A stretch of 64,000 nucleotides of DNA from Hyphomicrobium sp. CS1BSMeth3 (GTDB taxonomy: Bacteria > Pseudomonadota > Alphaproteobacteria > Rhizobiales > Hyphomicrobiaceae). Positions 1-9,193 of this stretch are shown one piece after another; within the stretch, counting starts at the first letter, position 1; every line of letters begins with the position of its first letter. Below the pieces are notes generated by a model that had not been told where the DNA came from, did no database searches, and saw nothing but the letters and a program-made list of their open reading frames with translations. The translations under genes and the position numbers were made by a program. The stretch lies in contig NZ_FPEI01000005.1 of NCBI RefSeq assembly GCF_900117415.1, forward strand, positions 1-64,000. The letters are read 5' to 3'.

Positions 1-932
1 TCGTAGGCCGTCATGCCAAGCTCGCGCTGCGGCACATGATCGAGATCGAGCTCGATGCCGACGCCGCCCTTGTCCGCCATCTCCGAGGTCGATGACGTGA
101 GCCCCGCCGCGCCCATATCCTGGATGGCGATGATCGCGTCCGACGCCATCAGCTCGAGGCACGCCTCGATCAGCAGCTTCTCGGTGAAGGGATCGCCGAC
201 CTGCACGGTCGGGCGCTTTTCCGCGCTCTTGTCGTCGAATTCGGCGGAAGCCATGGTCGCGCCGTGGATACCGTCGCGCCCCGTCTTCGAGCCGACGTAG
301 ACGACCGAGAGACCGACGCCCTTCGCGGCCGAATAGAAAATCTTGTCCGAGCGCGCGAGGCCGACGCACATCGCGTTGACGAGGATGTTGCCGTTGTAGC
401 CGGGATCGAAGTTCGTCTCGCCGCCGACCGTCGGCACACCGACGCAGTTGCCGTAGCCGCCGATGCCCGCGACGACGCCCGACACGAGGTGGCGCGTCTT
501 GGGATGCGCCGGATCGCCGAAGCGCAGCGCGTTCAGGTTCGCGATCGGCCGCGCGCCCATGGTGAACACGTCGCGCATGATGCCGCCGACGCCCGTCGCC
601 GCGCCCTGATAGGGCTCGATGAAGCTCGGGTGGTTGTGGCTCTCCATTTTGAACACGGCGCAGTCGCCATCGCCGAGATCGACGACACCGGCGTTCTCGC
701 CCGGCCCCTGGATGACCTTCGGCCCGGAGGTCGGGAGCTGGCGCAGCCAGTAGCGGCTCGATTTGTACGAGCAGTGCTCGGACCACATAACCGAGAAGAT
801 GCCGAGCTCGAGAAAGGTCGGCTCGCGGCCGAGAATGCCGAGCAGGCGGTCGTACTCGTCGCCCTTGAAGCCGTGGGAGGCGATCACCTCGGGCGTGATC
901 TTGGGGTAGGACGTGGCGTCGGTGCGGCTCAT
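1..932 (-). CDS. purL: Phosphoribosylformylglycinamidine synthase subunit PurL, N-terminal part (cut by window edge)
   Basis: Large subunit of FGAM synthase, which makes formylglycinamidine ribonucleotide with ATP and ammonia in purine biosynthesis. About 310 residues are visible from the ATG at 932; the C-terminal part lies before base 1. Recognisable PurL segments include [10 protein letters not shown] (residues about 46-55, with the catalytic His), the stretch [24 protein letters not shown] and the nucleotide-binding region around [12 protein letters not shown]. In alphaproteobacteria PurL is the small-type protein that works with separate PurS and PurQ, neither of which is visible here. 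No frameshift was seen in the visible part. Confidence 0.95.
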   Translation of the reverse strand, partial: MSRTDATSYPKITPEVIASHGFKGDEYDRLLGILGREPTFLELGIFSVMWSEHCSYKSSRYWLRQLPTSGPKVIQGPGENAGVVDLGDGDCAVFKMESHNHPSFIEPYQGAATGVGGIMRDVFTMGARPIANLNALRFGDPAHPKTRHLVSGVVAGIGGYGNCVGVPTVGGETNFDPGYNGNILVNAMCVGLARSDKIFYSAAKGVGLSVVYVGSKTGRDGIHGATMASAEFDDKSAEKRPTVQVGDPFTEKLLIEACLELMASDAIIAIQDMGAAGLTSSTSEMADKGGVGIELDLDHVPQRELGMTAY

Positions 933-1126
933 GGCAGGTCCGGTTTGGGTGGGCCTTTCCGGGCCTTATAGCCGCCCGCGCCGAGGCTGTCTCGCGGGGG
1001 ATGCGGGGTGTGGCAAGAGGGGTGGGGAGAAGGACTGGGACGGAGTTTCTGGTTTGACCCGATCTTGGCGTCTAAGCTGGTCCCTCTTTTCCACATTGTC
1101 CCTAGTAATTGGCACTTCGAAGCACC

Positions 1127-2950
1127 ATGGCAGAAATGATCCCCGAGACGTTGCCAATCTCAAGTACGGCTGGCGAGAAGCGCGTTTTTGCCGCCCTGGA
1201 GCGGCTCCCGGAGGATTGCCTCGTCTACTATGAGCCAGTGGTCCGACGGCGCCATCCCGATTTTATCGCGATCCTGCCCGAAGTCGGCGTGCTTGTGATC
1301 GAGGTGAAGGACTGGCGGCTAGCTGAGCTGAGCAGCGTCACATCAGACACCCTGACGATGACCCGTGGCGGAAGCACGGCCGTTGTTCCGCATCCGCTTC
1401 AGCAGGCGCGCGGTTACATGCACCGCCTGAGGGATGAGTGCCGCAAGCATCCACAGGCGAGTGCGCTGATGCAGAAGGAGGGCCGCTACTCCGGTGGATA
1501 TGCTTTCCCGTTCTGCCACATCGCCGTGCTGAGCAACATTAACCGCAGCCAGATCGAGCGCGAGGCTCCGGATCTGATGCGTCTGTTCCCACCGGACGTG
1601 ACGATCACCCGCGACGAACTCGCAGCCTGGGATGTGCTCGAACCTCAAGCCTTGCTGGCGAGACTGAAAGCCTGCTTCAATCCCTGGTGGCCTTTCCCAA
1701 AGATGACGCCAGCACAAGTCGATATCTTGCGCAGCGTCATCCACCCCGAAATCGTCATTCGCGCCAACGAGACCGATCTTGTGGTGCTCGACCTGCGCCA
1801 GGAGCGCAATGCGCGGGCCATAGGGAATGGCCATCGTATCGTCTATGGGGTGGCCGGATCGGGGAAGACCGTGCTGCTGATTGCGCGGGCGAAGCTACTG
1901 GCTGAAGATGCGGGAAAGCGCATCCTGGTCTTGTGCTACAATCGGCTGCTCGCTAAGCATCTGGCATCGTCGCTGTCTGGCCATCGCGGCGTAACTGCCA
2001 TCACGTTCCATCGCTGGGGAGTTCGCTCCGGCGTCGATTTTCGCAAGAACGAGGATGACGGCGCCTTCGGCATACGCCTGCTTACCCGCTTGCAGAGCAA
2101 TGAACATCTGCGCGGACAATTCGATGCCGTGATGATCGATGAGGCGCAGGACTGGCCGTGCTCGTGGTTTCAATGCGCCAAGCTCGCTCTAAAGGAGCCT
2201 GATACGGGCGATCTGTTGATCGTTGGCGATGGCAGCCAATCACTATATCACAAGCGGAACTTCACCTGGGCGGACGCCGGCATTCACGCCAGAGGCCGTG
2301 CGATCAACCGGAGGTTCGATCTCGAGCGCAACTACCGCAACACGGCTGAAATTCTTCGCGCCGCGCGCGCGTTTGCAATGCCACCCGACCAAGAGGCGCA
2401 GGGCGTGCTTGCCCTGCCAGTCGAGCCAGAGACGGCCATCCGCTCCGGGTCGGAACCCTGGTTGATCCAGCTCGACGATCCAGCGAGTGAGGTGCACTAC
2501 GCCGCAGCGCTGATCGAAACTTGGCTGCGTGGCGGGATCGAGATTGGAGGGCGCCGTCAACGCATCCGGCCTAGCGACATCGCAGTTCTCTATCCCAGAT
2601 GGCGTCATCCTAGCCGGCACCCCGATGCGACCGTGATGACGCTCCGTGACCGTTTGAACGGCTTCACGCGGGCAGTGCTGCTGGCTGGCGAAAACGCCAC
2701 GGGCACGCTGCACGACCAGGCAGTGAAGATCCTGCCGATGCATAGCGCACGCGGTTTGCAGTTCCGGATCGTGCTGCTGCTGTGGGTCGCCTTGCTACCC
2801 TCGCCTTTCAAAAGTGGTGATAGTGACATCGATCGCGGCCTGCTCTATGTCGCGACCACACGGGCGGAGGACATGCTGGTGATCTTGCATTCCGGCAAAT
2901 CCCGCTATGTCGATGATCTCTATCGCGCCCTGGGAACTGTGCCTCCGTAG
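1127..2950 (+). CDS. NERD-domain nuclease fused to SF1 (UvrD/Rep-like) helicase
   Basis: A 607-residue protein. Residues about 10-125 resemble the nuclease-related domain (NERD), with AGE, HPDF and IEVKDW forming a PD-(D/E)xK-like active site. The rest is a superfamily 1 helicase: Walker A GVAGSGKT near residue 245, Walker B MIDEAQDW near 337, and the C-terminal helicase motif LYVATTRAEDML near 578. NERD-helicase proteins occur widely and some occur in defence islands; a defence role here is inference only. I chose the ATG at 1127. An in-frame TTG at 1109 and an ATG at 1136 are alternatives, and no strong Shine-Dalgarno settles it. It stands alone on the plus strand between purL and two small minus-strand genes. 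Confidence 0.85.
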   Translation: MAEMIPETLPISSTAGEKRVFAALERLPEDCLVYYEPVVRRRHPDFIAILPEVGVLVIEVKDWRLAELSSVTSDTLTMTRGGSTAVVPHPLQQARGYMHRLRDECRKHPQASALMQKEGRYSGGYAFPFCHIAVLSNINRSQIEREAPDLMRLFPPDVTITRDELAAWDVLEPQALLARLKACFNPWWPFPKMTPAQVDILRSVIHPEIVIRANETDLVVLDLRQERNARAIGNGHRIVYGVAGSGKTVLLIARAKLLAEDAGKRILVLCYNRLLAKHLASSLSGHRGVTAITFHRWGVRSGVDFRKNEDDGAFGIRLLTRLQSNEHLRGQFDAVMIDEAQDWPCSWFQCAKLALKEPDTGDLLIVGDGSQSLYHKRNFTWADAGIHARGRAINRRFDLERNYRNTAEILRAARAFAMPPDQEAQGVLALPVEPETAIRSGSEPWLIQLDDPASEVHYAAALIETWLRGGIEIGGRRQRIRPSDIAVLYPRWRHPSRHPDATVMTLRDRLNGFTRAVLLAGENATGTLHDQAVKILPMHSARGLQFRIVLLLWVALLPSPFKSGDSDIDRGLLYVATTRAEDMLVILHSGKSRYVDDLYRALGTVPP

Positions 2951-3032
2951 CTGATCTCGCCATCGCGATCGTGGGGCGCCCGCAAGCGCCCGCTACACCT
3001 GCCGATTGAGCGCCTGCCAGGTGCTCCCGGCT

Positions 3033-3290
3033 TCAGTCCGCATAGCCTCGATGATGGAGGGCGAGCCAGAGGCGGGCGGTGGCCTCCAGCGGCGTTGCGC
3101 CGTCGGCCTCCAGGCAGATGTCATACCACCAGCGCGCATTCCAGGCGTTCGCGCCCTTGCAGCGAAGCAGAAAGCCCCTGGCCGTCCTCGGTATGGCCTG
3201 GAGCAGATCGTCGAGAGACGGGCCGCCGCGACGCGTGTCCGGCCAACGCAATCCCGCGTCTCTGAGCGCCATTGTCAGCGACTGGTCCAT
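3033..3290 (-). CDS. Small hypothetical protein (85 aa)
   Basis: Not recognised. The 85-residue product is mixed in composition with many aromatic residues (for example NARWWYDIC and RLWLALHHRGYAD) and has no signal peptide or membrane segment. Its ATG at 3290 overlaps the last 16 bases of the upstream small gene (3275-3529), suggesting translational coupling. AGG lies 4 bases before the start. It reads convergently towards the NERD-helicase gene. The balanced composition, unlike the Arg/Ser/Pro-rich look of shadow frames here, is the main reason to call it real. Confidence 0.5.
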   Translation of the reverse strand: MDQSLTMALRDAGLRWPDTRRGGPSLDDLLQAIPRTARGFLLRCKGANAWNARWWYDICLEADGATPLEATARLWLALHHRGYAD

Positions 3291-3529
3291 GGCACCTGCT
3301 CAAGGTTCAGCCGCGTTGGCAGCGGCATGGCGAGCAGCCGCCGGACCATGCCCGGCATAACGATCACGAGCAGCGCTGAACGGGCCTGACGGAGCCGTCC
3401 GCCGTGGCCGCCGGCCTGCCGCCATCTGTCCGCGATCGCGAACACTAGTGTCACCAGACGCCCGCCGTGATAGCGTTCATGCAAACGATCAGCGTGCCCG
3501 TCGATCCGCTCGAAGCGTGGATAGTCCAT
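3275..3529 (-). CDS. Small hypothetical protein (84 aa)
   Basis: Not recognised. The 84-residue product begins MDYPRFERIDGHADRLHE and contains a hydrophobic stretch LLVIVMPGMVRRLLAMPL, too interrupted by Arg to be a convincing membrane helix. GAGGA stands about 7 bases before the ATG at 3529. The gene overlaps the next small gene (3033-3290) by 16 bases, so the two probably form one unit. No neighbour gives a function. The 227 bases between it and the divergent SARP-type regulator are richer in A+T than the surroundings and probably hold both promoters. Confidence 0.5.
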   Translation of the reverse strand: MDYPRFERIDGHADRLHERYHGGRLVTLVFAIADRWRQAGGHGGRLRQARSALLVIVMPGMVRRLLAMPLPTRLNLEQVPWTSR

Positions 3530-3756
3530 GCCGATGTCCTCAAGCGGCGGAAGCGGGGCGCTCCTCTTTGATCGGCCGCATGAGGATTGAAGCTGAAGGC
3601 CGTCGCACTTGCGTTAGCCGCGCGTCATTCTGACGTGAATAGTGAAGGATGCCGAACCGCGCTGCCTCGTGAGCTCATTGTTCGTCGTTCATTTTATTGC
3701 CGATACACGTTCCTGGAATTCCGATGTGAGATAGTGATTGTGACGGGAGGGTCGGA

Positions 3757-5994
3757 ATGCCTCCTCCATTTCAGCTTACTTTATTTGGCCAGGCGCGCCT
3801 CGAGGGGCCACAGGGCATCATTGATCTCAACAGCCGCAAGCTGTGCGGCTTGCTCGCCTATCTGGCGTGCAGCGGACCGCGTGGCCATACGCGCGAGCGC
3901 CTTATGACCCTCCTGTGGGGGTCGCACGGCGAAGCCCAGGCACGCCAGAACCTCCGCCAGGCCCTGCATCGCCTCAGGTCCTTTCTGGGCAAGTCCGCGA
4001 TCCTGAGCAACGGTGAGCAGATCTCGCTCGAACCAGCCTCTCTTGCTTGCGACGTCGTCGAGTTCGAGGGGCTTCTCGAAGCCGGCGATCTGGATGCGCG
4101 GCGAAGAGCTATTGCCCTCTACAGCGGTCCACTCCTGGCCGACATCGCGATCACCGAGCCCGCTTGGGAAGAGTGGCTGACGACAGAAAGGCAAAGACTG
4201 GAGCAGCAGGCTCTCAAGGCAATGATCGATGTTGCCGCTGCGGAGCTCGAAACGCACAACGCCGAGACGGCAATCGAGACCGCTGGAAGAGCTCTCGCGA
4301 TCAATCCGCTGCGCGAGGATGCGCACCGCTTGGTCCTGCAGGCGCTGGTGGCTGCGGGCCGCAGCGCAGAAGCCCTGTCGCACTATGGTCAGCTCGAACG
4401 CACGCTGTGGAGCGAGCTCGGCGTGGCGCCGGATGCAGCGACGTTCGCGCTTGTTGCGGAGCTGCGCGCCGGGAAGCGGCAGGCTCCCACGCTTCAGGCT
4501 CCTCCGCAGAACGTTCCAGCTCCAGCGCACGACAGTGGCTCAACGGCGCAGACTGCCGCGGCCGCAATCGACCAGCCCACGCGCACAGACGTGGGAGTGC
4601 ATTCGCTCGCCGCAGAATTGCCGGCGGTCCGCCTTCAGCGCCGGTCCTTCGCCCGACCGGGCCTCCTCATTGGTGCTTGTATGCTGCTTGCAGCCGCGGG
4701 CCTCACGACAGTGAGGCCGTGGTCCAACGAGCTGACGCCGAATTGGGCGCCCGGGCTGACGAGCGGCCCCAATCAGCACAAAGTTCCGATTGCCGTCCTG
4801 CCAATTCGCCCGCTCACGCCGGGCATCCCGGCCGCCGCGTCCTATGCCGCGCATATGGAAGAGGAGATAGCGAACTATCTCTCGCAATTCCCCATGCTTC
4901 AGGTGCCCTCGCCTCAGATGATGCGGGAGGCTTTGAAGTCGGACAAGCTGCTCTTCGAGGGATCGAAGGCGGGGATCCGCTATGCCATCGGCGGCAGCAT
5001 CTGGGTTGACCAGGGTAACCTCCGCCTCAGCGTGCATATGGTCGATCTGTCCAGGCAGCTACAGGTCTGGTCGAAACAGTTCGAGCATCCGATTGCCGAA
5101 TGGCCGGAGCAGCGGGAGTTCGTGCTGCGCAAGATTGCGATTGCCGCCAACTTCGAAACCGTTCGCCGCGAAGGCGCCAGGCCCTACGCCGATGCCGAAC
5201 ATCCAACCGTGCCCGAGCTTCTGGCACGCGGCTGGAGAGGCTTGCTCGCAGCGGCCAACACTCAGGAGTTCGCCGAGGCCGGCACCTATTTCAGCGAGGC
5301 ATTGAATCGCGATGCCTCGTCGACCAACGCAATGATCGGCCTCGCGGGATACAAGCTCACTGCCACCGCCAACATGCTCGGCGATTGGCAGTCTCAAACG
5401 CGCGACGCGGAGGCTCTGCTGCGGAATGCCATGCACGGAGGGGCCGAAAGCTTCACGGTGCACTACTACCTGGGCATTCTGTACAATCTCAGGAACGACC
5501 TCCCGACTGCGCTCGAGCACTTCGAGCGTACCGTGGCGCTCAATCCGAGCTTCGGTCCCGGTCACGCGCACAAAGGGCGCGTTCTCATCAAGATGAGCCG
5601 ATACGCAGAGGCCCTGGAAAGTGTCAGCTACGCGTATCGCCTCACCGATGGAAAGCTGGCCGCCGGCTGGGCTCTCTGGCGGGCGATCGCCCTGCTGGAG
5701 CTCGGCCAGGAGCAAAAGGCGGGAGAGGCCTTCCTGTATGCGGTAGAAGCACAGCCGCAGAATCCCTACTTCATCGCAGGCATCGCGGCCTTCCACGCTC
5801 TCAACGGTCATTGGGAAGCAGTGCGCCGTCACGTCATCGACTTGCGGGCGCGCATGCCGGGCCGGTCCGACGCGTGGCGCCTGTGGCACCTGAATCCGGG
5901 ACCGGACAAACTGCCGCTGCCCAACCGGTTCGGCCGCGGCCTGCAGCTCGCGTTTGAAGCCGTGCCGGAGCAGAAAGCCGAAGCCCCGCCTTGA
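3757..5994 (+). CDS. SARP/BTAD-type transcriptional activator with membrane segment and TPR repeats
   Basis: A 745-residue regulator. Residues 1-95 look like an OmpR/SARP winged helix (FQLTLFGQARLEG, then LMTLLWGSHGEAQARQNLRQ), followed by a bacterial transcriptional activator domain to about 240. A low-complexity Pro/Ala/Gln linker leads to one hydrophobic segment at about 300-322 (GLLIGACMLLAAAGLTTV). The C-terminal part starts with a FlgO/TolB-like block (VPIAVLPIRPLTPG, near 345) and ends in TPR-like helices at about 560-700. Together this suggests a membrane-anchored, CadC-like activator with the sensor part outside the cytoplasm. The ATG at 3757 has GGAGG about 7 bases upstream. The target is unknown; a small secreted protein follows 94 bases downstream. 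Confidence 0.85.
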   Translation: MPPPFQLTLFGQARLEGPQGIIDLNSRKLCGLLAYLACSGPRGHTRERLMTLLWGSHGEAQARQNLRQALHRLRSFLGKSAILSNGEQISLEPASLACDVVEFEGLLEAGDLDARRRAIALYSGPLLADIAITEPAWEEWLTTERQRLEQQALKAMIDVAAAELETHNAETAIETAGRALAINPLREDAHRLVLQALVAAGRSAEALSHYGQLERTLWSELGVAPDAATFALVAELRAGKRQAPTLQAPPQNVPAPAHDSGSTAQTAAAAIDQPTRTDVGVHSLAAELPAVRLQRRSFARPGLLIGACMLLAAAGLTTVRPWSNELTPNWAPGLTSGPNQHKVPIAVLPIRPLTPGIPAAASYAAHMEEEIANYLSQFPMLQVPSPQMMREALKSDKLLFEGSKAGIRYAIGGSIWVDQGNLRLSVHMVDLSRQLQVWSKQFEHPIAEWPEQREFVLRKIAIAANFETVRREGARPYADAEHPTVPELLARGWRGLLAAANTQEFAEAGTYFSEALNRDASSTNAMIGLAGYKLTATANMLGDWQSQTRDAEALLRNAMHGGAESFTVHYYLGILYNLRNDLPTALEHFERTVALNPSFGPGHAHKGRVLIKMSRYAEALESVSYAYRLTDGKLAAGWALWRAIALLELGQEQKAGEAFLYAVEAQPQNPYFIAGIAAFHALNGHWEAVRRHVIDLRARMPGRSDAWRLWHLNPGPDKLPLPNRFGRGLQLAFEAVPEQKAEAPP

Positions 5995-6088
5995 GGCACA
6001 TGACCGGCCGTCCCCACACTTTGAAACCAACGATCAAGCAGGAAAACCACAACGGCATCAGCACCAACAGCCCGCCAAGGTGTAGGCC

Positions 6089-6382
6089 ATGAAAGCCTGT
6101 GGAACAGGAGCTAGGCTTTTTCTTCTGCTGGCCTTCGCGGGCTGGCATGGCCCGGTAGATGCGGCCAGTCCAACAGGCCCTCAAAGCCATCAGCCGAAGG
6201 CTGATCGGCCTTCAATCTCGTCATGGTGCCTTGCCAAGTGCGACGAGGAGGAGGTGGCCTGCAAGGCGTTCGAGAACCGCTATCCAAGCTGTTCGCCGAG
6301 CGACATCTGCCTCGAGGAAAAACTCCAGTGCGAGACCCAATGCCGCCCCAGGGTGAAGCTGACCGTCAGCGCCTGTCTTTGA
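6089..6382 (+). CDS. Small secreted cysteine-rich protein (97 aa)
   Basis: Function unknown. Residues 1-26 form a signal peptide (hydrophobic core LFLLLAFAGW, likely cleavage after VDAA). The mature part has eight cysteines at 47, 51, 58, 68, 74, 81, 85 and 96, giving a nearly mirror-symmetric pattern C-x3-C-x6-C-x9-C-x5-C-x6-C-x3-C, plus one C-terminal Cys. Two C-x3-C motifs at the ends resemble helical-hairpin disulfide folds; this is by analogy only. AAGGTG precedes the ATG by about 8 bases. It follows the SARP-type regulator on the same strand and ends four bases before the convergent symporter gene. Confidence 0.65.
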   Translation: MKACGTGARLFLLLAFAGWHGPVDAASPTGPQSHQPKADRPSISSWCLAKCDEEEVACKAFENRYPSCSPSDICLEEKLQCETQCRPRVKLTVSACL

Positions 6383-6386
6383 GGCT

Positions 6387-7934
6387 TCACGCGTAGTAAT
6401 CCGATGGAGCTGTTTCGTCGATCGGCGCGCGGAGCGGAGCCAGAGCATTCAGCACCGGCGTCAGGACGACGGCCACGACCAAGTTGAGGATGACGGTGTA
6501 GAGCGCCGCGTAGCCTGGGAAGGTATGCCCGCCGATCATGAGCGGATACGTCGGCGTCAGGTTCACCGCGATCGTCATTGCCGTGCCGGCAACTATTCCC
6601 GCAGCCCAGCCGAGAAGCAGCGCCCAGGAATTGAACCAACGCGTATAGGCACCGAGCAGCACGGCGGGCAGCGTCTGAATGATCCAGATGCCGCCGAGGA
6701 GCTGGAGCTGGATAGCATATTGCGTGGGCACGAAGAGGATGAAGACGAGGGCGCCGAACTTCACGACCAGTGACGCCCACTTCGCGAGCTGCGCCTCCTG
6801 CCTGTCGCTTGGATTGCTGTTGATGAACTCGCGATGGATATTGCGGGTGTAGAGGTTCGCCGCCGCGATCGACATGATGGCCGCCGGCACCAGCGCACCA
6901 ATGCCGATCGCGGCAAAGGCTATACCGACGAACCAGGACGGAAACGAGTGCAGGAACAGCGCGGGGACCGCGAAGTTGTTGCCGAACTGCTTGAAGCCGT
7001 CGGCGTATTCAGGAAGGCTGCCGACGCCCGCGGCAATGGCGAAGAAGCCGAAAAGAGCGAGCAGTCCGAGCATGAAGGAATAGCCCGGCAGCATCGCCGC
7101 ATTGCGCCGGATGGCACGGCTGCTGCTTGCGCTCAGAATGGCCGTCATCGAGTGGGGATACAGAAAGAGCGCCAGCGCCGAGCCCAAGGCGAGTGTCGCG
7201 TAGGCGCTATAGGCGCCGGTCGAACCTGCACCGGGCTCGGCAAGCAGCAGCTTTTGCTCGGGCACGGCTGAGAAGATCTTGGCGAAGCCGCCGAGCTGGA
7301 TCGGAATGACGATGATGGCAGTGAAGGCCGTCACATAGATCAGAATGTCCTTGACGATCGCAATCGACGCCGGAGCCCTGAGGCCGCTCGAGTACGTGAA
7401 AGCGGCCAGCACTACGAACGCGATGACGAGCGGCAGGTCCGCCATCAGGCCTGTGCCTGAAATGCCGAGCGCGCCGACCACGACCTGGATGCCGACGAGT
7501 TGCAGGGCGATGTACGGCATAGTCGCGACAAGGCCGGTTATGGTTATTGCGAGCGCGAGCCAGCGATTGCCGAAGCGGCCGCGCACGAAATCGCCCGCGG
7601 TGATGTATCCGTGCTTGTGACAGACATTCCAGAGGCGCGGGAAAACCAGGAACAGGATCGGGTAGACGATGATCGTGTAGGGTACGGCGAAAAAGGCGAT
7701 GGCGCCGGCGCCGAACGCGAGCGCGGGCACGGCGATGAACGTGTAGGCGGTGTAGAGGTCACCGCCGACCAGAAACCACGTGATGATCGTCCCAAATCGT
7801 CGTCCGCCGAGACCCCATTCATGCAGTTGGTCGAGATCTCCCGGCCGCCAATTGGCGGCTGCGAACCCGAGCCACGTGATGAAGGCGAACAAAAATACGA
7901 AGACGCTCAGCGCGACCCAGTTCACATCCTGCAT
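6387..7934 (-). CDS. mctP: Monocarboxylate/sodium:solute symporter family permease (MctP-like)
   Basis: A 515-residue inner-membrane permease of the SSS family, with about 13 hydrophobic segments. The N-terminal half carries typical family features (WGLGGRRFGTIITWFLVGGD and ITAGDFVRGRFGN). MctP of rhizobia takes up lactate, pyruvate and related monocarboxylates; the exact substrate here is inferred. It is preceded on the same strand by a short DUF3311-like protein gene, the usual companion of this subfamily, 65 bases upstream. The ATG at 7934 is the start; upstream bases give only a weak Shine-Dalgarno. No MctR/MctS-type two-component genes are adjacent. Confidence 0.88.
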   Translation of the reverse strand: MQDVNWVALSVFVFLFAFITWLGFAAANWRPGDLDQLHEWGLGGRRFGTIITWFLVGGDLYTAYTFIAVPALAFGAGAIAFFAVPYTIIVYPILFLVFPRLWNVCHKHGYITAGDFVRGRFGNRWLALAITITGLVATMPYIALQLVGIQVVVGALGISGTGLMADLPLVIAFVVLAAFTYSSGLRAPASIAIVKDILIYVTAFTAIIVIPIQLGGFAKIFSAVPEQKLLLAEPGAGSTGAYSAYATLALGSALALFLYPHSMTAILSASSSRAIRRNAAMLPGYSFMLGLLALFGFFAIAAGVGSLPEYADGFKQFGNNFAVPALFLHSFPSWFVGIAFAAIGIGALVPAAIMSIAAANLYTRNIHREFINSNPSDRQEAQLAKWASLVVKFGALVFILFVPTQYAIQLQLLGGIWIIQTLPAVLLGAYTRWFNSWALLLGWAAGIVAGTAMTIAVNLTPTYPLMIGGHTFPGYAALYTVILNLVVAVVLTPVLNALAPLRAPIDETAPSDYYA

Positions 7935-7999
7935 GGCACTTCACGCTCGCCCGCTTCATCCGATCCACGAAGGCGGGCGCCAGAGAGAGACAGAGAGAG

Positions 8000-8206
8000 T
8001 CAGTCGCTCGTCGCGAAGTAGACGATAGCGGTGAGGATTGCGCCGAGGATCACCCACAGCAGCTGGTACCAGTAGAAGAATGGGAGGCCCATCAGTGAGG
8101 GCTCAGCCGAATTGTAGAGCGGTGTCCAGAGGACGGCGACGAACTGGATCACAAAGAGCAAGTACCACCAGCTCCATCCACTCCGCTCTCGCTGCTCATG
8201 TTCCAT
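8000..8206 (-). CDS. DUF3311-like small membrane protein, symporter companion
   Basis: A 68-residue protein with two hydrophobic helices (WWYLLFVIQFVAVLWTPLY and FFYWYQLLWVILGAILTAIV) separated by a short loop. This matches the DUF3311 family found just upstream of SSS-family monocarboxylate permeases. It is probably a small partner or assembly subunit of the permease; that role is inferred from context. The start is uncertain: ATG codons at 8206 (MEHEQ) and 8215 (MLQMEHEQ) are both possible. AGAGAG lies 11 bases before the first and only 2 before the second, so 8206 is preferred. Confidence 0.75.
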   Translation of the reverse strand: MEHEQRERSGWSWWYLLFVIQFVAVLWTPLYNSAEPSLMGLPFFYWYQLLWVILGAILTAIVYFATSD

Positions 8207-8404
8207 TTGCAGCATCGCTCTCTTGGAGACTCGGGGTAACCAACGCCATCGAACTTCAGTGCAGGGAAATTTAGTCCTCGCCGCACGCGCTGTCACTTAG
8301 GACGAGCCGTTTTGCCGCGCCACAGTCTCGCAACGCACACCCGACGTCATCGCACGGCTCGTGAGCTGAATATCACGGTTGCGCAGAATTCGGCGAGCGC
8401 CGCA

Positions 8405-9193
8405 TCAGCTCGGCACGCGCCCCTTGATGGCATGAGCACGTGCTTCGTATGTGATACGGCCTTCCGCATCGGCAGGCAGGCCAGCGCGAACCCTATCCTT
8501 GAGCGCTTCGACGCGCTCGCCTGGCATCTGAGCGATGGTCGGGCCAAGCGACGGAGCCGTCATTTTGATCGCCCAGAACTCTTCGAAGTCGGCGAAGGTT
8601 CGGCGCACGGTAATCTCGCGCGTCTCGACGGACTTGAGTCCGGCACCGGTCCACAAATCCCGCATCGCCTCGATGCGGGAGGCGTCCAAGCGCGGCGGAC
8701 GCGGCGGCGCGAAACCCATCTCCCTCATCTCGACGAGGATCGGATCGAGCGGGAAACCGCCACCCAGCATATCCCATATGTATGACGCGACCACGCCGCC
8801 CGGGCTTGTCACCCGTGCCATTTCCCGGATGGCCGCCGCAGGATCGGGCACGAAGACAAGCACCAATGCCATGACCGCCGCATCGAAGCGATTGTCTGCG
8901 AACGGGAGTGCTTGCGCATCTCCCTGCTGGAAGCTTGCCAGACGCAATGCAGGTCGCGTGCGCGCAAACGCGAGCTGCCCTTCTGACGGATCAACTCCTT
9001 GAATTTCAGTCGGAGCGCATCGCTCGGCCAATAGCTCGGTGAACGCACCGTTGCCGCAGCCGATATCGATCCATCGCAAACCAGGAGGCGGTGCCAGCCA
9101 ATCGAGGAAAACCTCGCCGGCCAAGCGGCTCCAAACTCCCATCATCTGCTCATAGGCAGCCCCATCATCAAATCGAATTACCTGCTCGGTCAT
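8405..9193 (-). CDS. Class I SAM-dependent methyltransferase
   Basis: A 262-residue Rossmann-fold methyltransferase of the UbiE/Methyltransf_11 type. Motif I is WIDIGCGNGAFTELL (residues about 43-57). Then come the acidic GVDPSEGQ, GDAQALPFADNRFDAAVM (motif II region) and ARVTSPGGVVA (post-motif). The substrate cannot be named from sequence. GGAGG lies about 7 bases before the ATG at 9193, which decides against the in-frame upstream start at 9211. It is a single gene on the minus strand, facing away from the repeat-protein gene. Confidence 0.88.
   Translation of the reverse strand: MTEQVIRFDDGAAYEQMMGVWSRLAGEVFLDWLAPPPGLRWIDIGCGNGAFTELLAERCAPTEIQGVDPSEGQLAFARTRPALRLASFQQGDAQALPFADNRFDAAVMALVLVFVPDPAAAIREMARVTSPGGVVASYIWDMLGGGFPLDPILVEMREMGFAPPRPPRLDASRIEAMRDLWTGAGLKSVETREITVRRTFADFEEFWAIKMTAPSLGPTIAQMPGERVEALKDRVRAGLPADAEGRITYEARAHAIKGRVPS

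Noticed and set aside
264-971. Plus-strand open frame of 235 codons
   Set aside because: It is antisense to purL, whose protein shows conserved motifs; the frame has the Arg/Ala/Asp-rich make-up of a high-GC shadow.
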